Assembly (NCBI GenBank): GCA_021323695.1
Contig: JAJPKN010000014.1
Coordinates: 31,126 to 95,125 of the forward strand
Reading direction: 5' to 3'
DNA length: 64,000 nt
Source of the DNA: Actinomycetota bacterium
Lineage (GTDB): Bacteria > Actinomycetota > Acidimicrobiia > Acidimicrobiales > Palsa-688
The position numbers and the translations under genes are program-made. Shown here piece after piece: positions 57,307-64,000 of the stretch (its first letter is position 1; each line of letters starts with the position of its first letter). The notes below the pieces were generated by a model that was given only the letters and a program-made list of their open reading frames with translations, made no database searches and was not told the origin of the DNA.

Positions 57307-58473
57307 ATGAGCCCAGTGCCCGGTGGTTTCGGCGCGCCCCCCTCCCGGGCCCAAGGCGGCAGCCCCCGGGCCCAAGGCGGCCGCCGCCGTCACCGCCTGG
57401 CCCGCCGTCACCGCCTGGCCGGCCTGGTCGCCGCCCTGGCTGTGCTGGCATTGGCAGGCGCGGGCTGCGGGCACCCCAAGAAGGCCGCGCTCAGGCCCAC
57501 GACCACTTCGAGCCGGGCGGCCCGCAAAGCCCGGGCCACGACCACCACCCGGCCGGCCCGGCCGGTCTGCCCGCTAACGGGCGCCCCGCCGCCCGGCGGT
57601 GGCCCGGTACCCCAGCGGGCGGCTCTGGCCGTCAAGGTGGAGAACCTCCCGGCTGCCCGCCCCCAGTGGGGCCTGGACAAGGCAGACGTGGTCTTCGAGG
57701 AGCCGGTCGAAGGGGGGATCACCCGGTTCATCGCCGTGTACCAGTGCCAGGACGCGTCCAGGATCGAGCCGGTGCGCTCCGGCCGATTGGTTGACATCGC
57801 CATCCTGAAGCCGCTGGGCATGACCCTTTTCGCCTACGCGGGTGCCATCCAGCCGGTGGTGAACGCGGTCCGGGCCCCCGGTTCGCTGCTGGAGGACGTG
57901 GGCCCGTTCGTCGCGCCCTCCGCCTACGAGCGTGACCCCACCCGGGTGGCCCCCCACAACCTGGAGACCTCCACCCAGGCGCTGTACCGGGCTGCCGCCC
58001 AGCTCCACTACACCCACGCCCTGCCCAAGCCTCTGTTCAGCTATGGCCCACCGGTCATGGGGGGGACGCCGGCGGCCGTGGTGAACCTGCACTTCCCCCT
58101 GGACGTGACCACCTGGACTTGGGTGCCCAAGGCCAAGAGGTGGTACCGGTCGTACTCGGACACCGGCCCGGCCGTCCAGGGCGACAACGTCCAGGTGTCG
58201 GCGGCCAACGTGGTCGTGCTCCATGTCCAGGAGTACGCGACCCCTTATGTGGAAGACGCCACCGGCAGCCACGAGAACGAGCTGGTGCTGACTGGAAGCG
58301 GCCAAGCCTGGGTGTTCCGGGGCGGTGCCCAGTTCTACGGGAAATGGGAACGCCCGTCGCTGTCGGTCCCTGCCACCTTCGTGGAGCAGGACGGGGCCAA
58401 GGTCACGCTCCAGCCCGGCAACACTTGGGTGGAGCTGGTGCCTAACGGAGAGGCCGTGACAGTGACCCCGTAG
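57307..58473 (+). CDS. DUF3048 (YerB-like) lipoprotein
   Basis: A 388-residue putative lipoprotein. A basic N terminus precedes a hydrophobic segment (about 37-52) ending in LAGAGC with C54 as the lipidated residue, then a Thr/Arg-rich linker. The DUF3048 domain has ALAVKVENLPAARPQWGLD, DVVFEEPVEGGITRFIAVYQ, EPVRSGRLVDI and, in the C-terminal part, FVEQDGAKVTLQPGNTWVEL. Function of the family is unknown. It is probably co-transcribed with gpmA. Confidence 0.87.
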   Translation: MSPVPGGFGAPPSRAQGGSPRAQGGRRRHRLARRHRLAGLVAALAVLALAGAGCGHPKKAALRPTTTSSRAARKARATTTTRPARPVCPLTGAPPPGGGPVPQRAALAVKVENLPAARPQWGLDKADVVFEEPVEGGITRFIAVYQCQDASRIEPVRSGRLVDIAILKPLGMTLFAYAGAIQPVVNAVRAPGSLLEDVGPFVAPSAYERDPTRVAPHNLETSTQALYRAAAQLHYTHALPKPLFSYGPPVMGGTPAAVVNLHFPLDVTTWTWVPKAKRWYRSYSDTGPAVQGDNVQVSAANVVVLHVQEYATPYVEDATGSHENELVLTGSGQAWVFRGGAQFYGKWERPSLSVPATFVEQDGAKVTLQPGNTWVELVPNGEAVTVTP

Positions 58474-58511
58474 GGGCCCTGGCCGTCCCGGTGCGAGAAG
58501 GCCAAGGCCCC
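58473..58511. terminator. Hairpin between convergent DUF3048 and membrane-protein genes
   Basis: GGGGCCCTGGCC (58473-58484) and GGCCAAGGCCCC (58500-58511) pair at 11 of 12 positions over a 15-base loop. It starts at the stop codon of the DUF3048 gene and ends 15 bases before the end of the opposing gene, a position suited to bidirectional termination. Confidence 0.55.
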
Positions 58512-58525
58512 CGGCCGGGGTGAGG

Positions 58526-60604
<2,079 letters not shown>

Positions 60605-60684
60605 ATAAAGCCTCCTTGCCGATGAGCATGGCCCCGGTGGCCGCTTGGGCCCGAGGTTGTTGCCCACGACCGTAGGAGGTGAAG

Positions 60685-60722
60685 GTTTCCGGGCCGCGAC
60701 CGAGCTGTTTCCGCCGTGTTAC
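60685..60722 (-). promoter_or_regulatory. Tandem GlnR-type nitrogen operator upstream of amt
   Basis: On the minus strand, GTAAC-N6-GAAAC (60722 to 60707) is an exact match to the actinobacterial GlnR half-site pair (gTnAC-n6-GnAAC). Exactly six bases later a second pair, GTCGC-N6-GAAAC (60700 to 60685), follows with one deviation. The a-b-a-b arrangement with 6-base spacers is that of amtB/glnA promoters of Streptomyces and mycobacteria. The distance to the amt TTG is about 80 bases. Confidence 0.8.
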
Positions 60723-60730
60723 AACCGGCT

Positions 60731-63325
60731 TCAGCCCGAGGCGCCTATATCGCGCAAGCGCTGGGTTATGGCGGAGCGCAGCGCTTCGACCTGGGCCTCG
60801 TCTTGCAGCTTGGCCTGGCCGTCGCGCACGTAGAAGCTGTCCACCACGGCGGTGCCGAGCGTGGCCACCCGGGCGGAGACGATGTCGAGGCCCTGGCCGG
60901 CAATGGCTGCCGCGATCTGGTGCAGCACGCCGGGCGCGTCCAGGGCGCGCACCTCCACCACCGTCGCCTTGGCCGAGGCTCCGTTGTCCACCATGACGCG
61001 GGCACCGGGCACGCCCAGGGCCACCGCCTGGCGCAGGGCCCGGCTGGGTGCCTGCGCCGCCAACGCCGCGCCCACGTCGAAGCGCCGGTCGGTCGCCCGC
61101 TCGAGGTCGGCCACTATGCGTCCCCAGCGGGGGTGGGCGTCTTCGGGGAGGTCCAGGGAGAACACCTCCAGGGCCATGCCGTCCTCGCTGTGGGCCCGCG
61201 CCTCTAGGATCCCCACCCCGTGCAGGGCCAAGGTCCCGGTCACGTCGCTCAGCAGCCCGGGGCGGTCCGGGGCGACGACCACCAGCTCGCGTCCGGCGGG
61301 GTGGGCCTGGAAGCCTCCCGCTGCCAGCAGCCGGCGGTGCTCAGGGGCCGGGAAGGGGGCGCTTTCGGGGGGTGGTTGGTCCGCCAGGACCGCGCCCGTG
61401 CGGGCCACCAGCTCTTGGACCAAGCCGGCGCGCCAGGGGTTCCAGGCCGCCGGCCCAGTAGCGGCGCCATCGGCCGCCGCCAGGGCGTGGAGCAGTTCCA
61501 GGGTGGTTGCGTCCTGGACCGCTTGGGCGACCATTGCCGCGGTGGCCGGGTCTTCCAGGTCCCTCCGGGTGGCGGTGTCCGGGAGCAGCAGGTGGTGGCG
61601 GACGACCCGCACGAGCACCTCGGTGTCTTCATGGGAAAGGCCGAGGCGGCCGGCCACTTGGGCCGCGATGGCCGCCCCCGCCTCGGAGTGGTCACCGGCG
61701 GCACCCTTGCCGATGTCGTGGAGGAGGGCGGCGACAGCGAGCAAGTCGGGCCGGCGGACGTCGCGTTGGGCCGCAGCCGTGTTGGCCACCGTTTCCAACA
61801 GGTGGCGGTCCACGGTGTAGCGGTGGTAGGGGTTGAACTGGGGCCGGTTGCGCACCAGGGCCCACTCGGGGAGGTAGTGCTCCCACACGCCCAGCTGGTC
61901 CAAGGTCTCGATGGCGTGGACCGCGGCCCGGCCGCAGGAGAGCAACCGGAGCAGGGCCCGGGCCACCTCGGGGGGCCAGGGCTCAGCCAGGAGCGGGGGC
62001 TTCTGGGCGAGGAGGTCCATGGCTGAGCGCGACAAGGGCAAGCCGAGCTGGGCGGAGGCAGCGGCAGCCCGCAGGGGACGGGAGGCATCGGGGCTGGAAG
62101 CAGCGCTCAGGGGCACCGCCACCTCACCGTCGCGCACCACCAGGCCTGCCTCGATGGGCCGGTCGGCCGACCCGCCCCGGCCCTTGGGCCCGGCCAGCCA
62201 CGAGCGCGCCCGTCTGTCGGCGTCCTCGGCCAGCCAGGCAATGGTGCGACCGGCGGCGGCGACCTCCCGGGCCAGCTCCTCCCGGCTGGCCATGCCGAGG
62301 GCCTCGGCCACTCTTGGTTGGTCCTCAAGGGTCAGGCGTTCGCTGCGCCGGCCTCCTGGGCGTTGCAGCTCGACCCGGGCCGCGTGCAGGAAGGCACCCG
62401 CCGGGCCGAGGCGCTCGTTGGCGACTACCTGCCCCATGACCGGGGTCACGGTGGCCAAGAGGGAGAGCAGCTGCAGGTCGCGCAGCCCCCCTCGGCTTTC
62501 TTGGAGCTCGGGCTCCAAGAGGAACGCCACGTCGCCGTGAGCCTCCCACGCCGAGCGGCGGGCAGCGAGCACCTCCGGCAGCCAGCGCCCGACATGGCCC
62601 TGCCACAATCGCCTCACGGCAGCGATGGCCCTGCCCGCCAGCTCCATGTCCCCGGCGATGGCGCGGGCCTCGAGCAGGCCCTGGGCCACCTTGAGGTCGG
62701 ACCGGGCGGCCTCTTCCATCTGCCCGATGGTGCGCACACTGTGGTCCAGGGGCATCGGGTCGTCCCAGATCGGGTACCACAGGCGGTCGGCCAGCTCGGC
62801 TATGCCCGCCAGGCCCGTGTGCACGAGCACGAGGTCCAGGTCGCTGCCCGGGGACAGGTCGCCTCGCCCGAGGCTGCCGACCGCCAGCAGGGCGACACCG
62901 GCGGAGCTTTGGCCCCCCGACGCCGGGTAGGCCTGCGAGCGGCTGGCCCGCCTCAGCCACCCAAGCCTCCCGGTTGCCTGGCCTGCCAGCTCTTGGCTTT
63001 GGCCCCCCGCGGGCTGGCGGCTGGCAACGCCCGGGCCCGGCGGGGTGGCCCCGGTGCCCGGCGAGGTGGCCCCGGTGCCCGGTGCCCCCGTTGCCGCGGC
63101 GAACAGCTGGCGAAGCCACTCGTCGGTGGCCAACTGGGCAGCCCGGCTCCACTCGTGGCCTTTGAGGCCGGTGTCGCTGCGCAGTTCGGCCCACACGAGG
63201 CTCAGCCGGGGCGGGTTCGGCACGCGACGACGGTAGCCCTCGGGCCAGCCCGCCGGCTGGCGGCCGGGGGGAGGGGGGATGCCGGGGGGTGTGGGCCACG
63301 ACGGGCAACTAGCTGGCGATGGCAT
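60731..63325 (-). CDS. glnD: PII uridylyl/adenylyl-transferase and removing enzyme GlnD
   Basis: An 864-residue bifunctional sensor that modifies PII. Order of domains: nucleotidyltransferase with AVGSLGRGDLSPGSDLDLVL (about 175-195), the ESRGGLRDLQLLS segment, HD phosphodiesterase with AALLHDIGKGAAGDHSE, and two C-terminal ACT domains (VVVAPDRPGLLSDVTGTLAL; VVEVRALDAPGVLHQIAAAI). The start is uncertain: ATG 63325 is used here, GTG 63223 gives 34 residues fewer and suits the conserved region. A GTGATSPGTGATPPGPG low-complexity insert is unusual. It is transcribed towards amt-glnK. Confidence 0.92.
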   Translation of the reverse strand: MPSPASCPSWPTPPGIPPPPGRQPAGWPEGYRRRVPNPPRLSLVWAELRSDTGLKGHEWSRAAQLATDEWLRQLFAAATGAPGTGATSPGTGATPPGPGVASRQPAGGQSQELAGQATGRLGWLRRASRSQAYPASGGQSSAGVALLAVGSLGRGDLSPGSDLDLVLVHTGLAGIAELADRLWYPIWDDPMPLDHSVRTIGQMEEAARSDLKVAQGLLEARAIAGDMELAGRAIAAVRRLWQGHVGRWLPEVLAARRSAWEAHGDVAFLLEPELQESRGGLRDLQLLSLLATVTPVMGQVVANERLGPAGAFLHAARVELQRPGGRRSERLTLEDQPRVAEALGMASREELAREVAAAGRTIAWLAEDADRRARSWLAGPKGRGGSADRPIEAGLVVRDGEVAVPLSAASSPDASRPLRAAAASAQLGLPLSRSAMDLLAQKPPLLAEPWPPEVARALLRLLSCGRAAVHAIETLDQLGVWEHYLPEWALVRNRPQFNPYHRYTVDRHLLETVANTAAAQRDVRRPDLLAVAALLHDIGKGAAGDHSEAGAAIAAQVAGRLGLSHEDTEVLVRVVRHHLLLPDTATRRDLEDPATAAMVAQAVQDATTLELLHALAAADGAATGPAAWNPWRAGLVQELVARTGAVLADQPPPESAPFPAPEHRRLLAAGGFQAHPAGRELVVVAPDRPGLLSDVTGTLALHGVGILEARAHSEDGMALEVFSLDLPEDAHPRWGRIVADLERATDRRFDVGAALAAQAPSRALRQAVALGVPGARVMVDNGASAKATVVEVRALDAPGVLHQIAAAIAGQGLDIVSARVATLGTAVVDSFYVRDGQAKLQDEAQVEALRSAITQRLRDIGASG

Positions 63326-63448
63326 TGGCGCTGCCTTGCTCCAGGCCGGCCAGCGAACCAGGAAAAGTGAGACGGGGGGCGCCCTCTTGACCAGCGGCAT
63401 GTCACCCTGAGTGATGTGGCAGGTGTCCTGAGCATGCATCAAGGGGCC

Positions 63449-63910
63449 ATGGCCCGGAGCACCCGGTGGGCGGAGCACGGCCTGCTGGCGGCCGGTGTGC
63501 GCCTGACAGCCTTGGCGCTGCCAGTGCTGAGCGCGCTGGGGGCCAGTGCCCTGGTCAGCCGGCTGGTCGCCCAGCCGGCGAGCTGGTACGGCCGTGGCGC
63601 GTGGTGGGCCGGGATGCTGGCGGTTTCCACCCTGGTGCTGGTGCTCGTGGACCGACAAGCCCGCCGGCTGCTGCCATTGGCTGTGTTGTTGAAGATCTCG
63701 CTTGCCTTCCCCGACCGGGTCCCTTCCCGCTGGGGCATAGCCATGCGTGCCGGGACGGTCAACCAGTTGCGCAAGCGGGTCGCGGAGGCCCAACAGGCCT
63801 CCGACGGCAGCGTCGTTGAAGCTGCTCGCCGGGTGCTGGCTTTGGTCGCCGCCCTGACCGCCCACGACCGGCGGACCCGGGGCCACGCCGAGAGGGTTGG
63901 TGACTGCTAG
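63449..63910 (+). pseudogene. HD-GYP domain protein, truncated by insertion
   Basis: About 153 residues remain of a membrane-anchored HD-GYP phosphohydrolase, a family including cyclic di-GMP phosphodiesterases. Two or three hydrophobic helices (about 12-65) are followed by the family's cytoplasmic stretch LLPLAVLLKISLAFPDRVPS and GIAMRAGTVNQLRKRV. The HD domain then begins: ALTAHDRRTRGHAERV. The frame ends four residues later (GDC, stop), just where family members continue through the metal site. The downstream DNA looks like an IS607-family end. ATG 63449 is taken; GTG 63416 is possible. Confidence 0.8.
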
Positions 63911-64000
63911 CGGACAAGTTGGTGTTAGTTGTCGTACGTACGATCTAGTATGAGCCGGGTGAACCTGTCTGAGTGGGCCGAGCAAGTGGGCGTTTCCAAG
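63911..64000 (+). mobile_element. Left end of an IS607-like element (runs off the window)
   Basis: The HD-GYP homology breaks at about 63895. The following DNA is AT-richer and holds a perfect 12-bp palindrome TCGTACGTACGA (63932-63943) seven bases before an ATG opening an IS607-type recombinase frame. The exact left boundary cannot be fixed without an empty-site copy. Confidence 0.6.
63950..64000 (+). CDS. IS607-type serine recombinase, first 17 codons (cut by right edge)
   Basis: The visible residues, MSRVNLSEWAEQVGVSK, match the start of the MerR-like DNA-binding domain that opens IS607 TnpA serine recombinases ('NLSEWA...GVS...AYRW'). A tnpB gene would be expected downstream, beyond the window. 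The call rests on 17 residues plus the gene interruption just upstream. Confidence 0.6.
   Translation, partial: MSRVNLSEWAEQVGVSK

Noticed and set aside
63326..63985. N-terminal extension of glnD by over 200 codons
   Set aside because: It runs antisense through the HD-GYP relic and the IS607-like end, and has no GlnD homology.

Overview
The window is GC-rich chromosomal DNA from a high-GC Gram-positive bacterium of the phylum Actinomycetota (Actinobacteria). Supporting evidence: several blocks follow the mycobacterial/streptomycete layout (murJ-DUF6049 near pcnA; ino1 with a PadR regulator and a DUF5318 gene; rpsF-ssb-rpsR-rplI-dnaB; dnaA-dnaN-recF-DUF721-gyrB-gyrA-DUF3566-tRNA-Ile; dnaK-grpE-dnaJ-hspR). 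GTG/TTG starts and 4-base stop/start overlaps are common. A pilT gene and the direct apposition of dnaB and dnaA (no rpmH/rnpA beside dnaA) suggest a deep-branching lineage, perhaps near Acidimicrobiia; that placement is inference.

Layout. 1-8.5 kb: murJ (cut by the left edge), DUF6049, a GNAT acetyltransferase, pilT, a frameshifted CCA-adding enzyme gene, ino1 translationally coupled to a PadR regulator, and a DUF5318 gene. 8.7-22.9 kb: panB, the rpsF-ssb-rpsR-rplI operon, dnaB convergent to it, and the replication-origin block. The origin is most likely the dnaA-dnaN spacer. The dnaB-dnaA spacer carries a LexA-like dyad and three 19-bp-spaced iterons. 23-28.3 kb: an accessory strip starting at tRNA-Ile, with an excisionase-like gene, a truncated integrase, a cold-shock gene, a secreted protein, two toxin-antitoxin modules and a decayed LuxR-type regulator. 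28.3-35.7 kb: a secreted Asp-box protein, an FtsH paralogue, a DHA2 exporter, an 88-bp foldback and a diacylglycerol-kinase-family gene. 35.7-40.6 kb: a zinc uptake operon (binding protein, ATPase, two permeases) ending in its own Fur-family regulator, with a perfect 17-bp palindrome over the promoter of an apparently leaderless first gene. 40.6-47.5 kb: purine genes (purQ, purS, purC; purE, purD, purA) on the minus strand around a polyol dehydrogenase. 47.5-49.6 kb: a secreted phosphoesterase and an orphan DNA methyltransferase. 49.6-56.5 kb: a five-gene heat-shock operon dnaK-grpE-dnaJ-hspR-clpB with a HAIR-like operator. 56.5-58.5 kb: phosphoglycerate mutase and a DUF3048 lipoprotein. 58.5-63.3 kb: the nitrogen block glnD, amt, glnK and a small membrane protein, with a tandem GlnR-type site upstream of amt. 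63.4-64 kb: an HD-GYP gene broken by what looks like the left end of an IS607-family element.

No clearly unprecedented multigene system is visible. The strongest leads are regulatory (tandem GlnR site, zinc palindrome on a leaderless promoter, iterons and SOS-like dyad beside dnaA) and genome-dynamic (IS607-like insertion, tRNA-Ile element remnant, foldback element, frameshift in the only visible CCA-adding enzyme). All calls come from reading the sequence; no database search was run.
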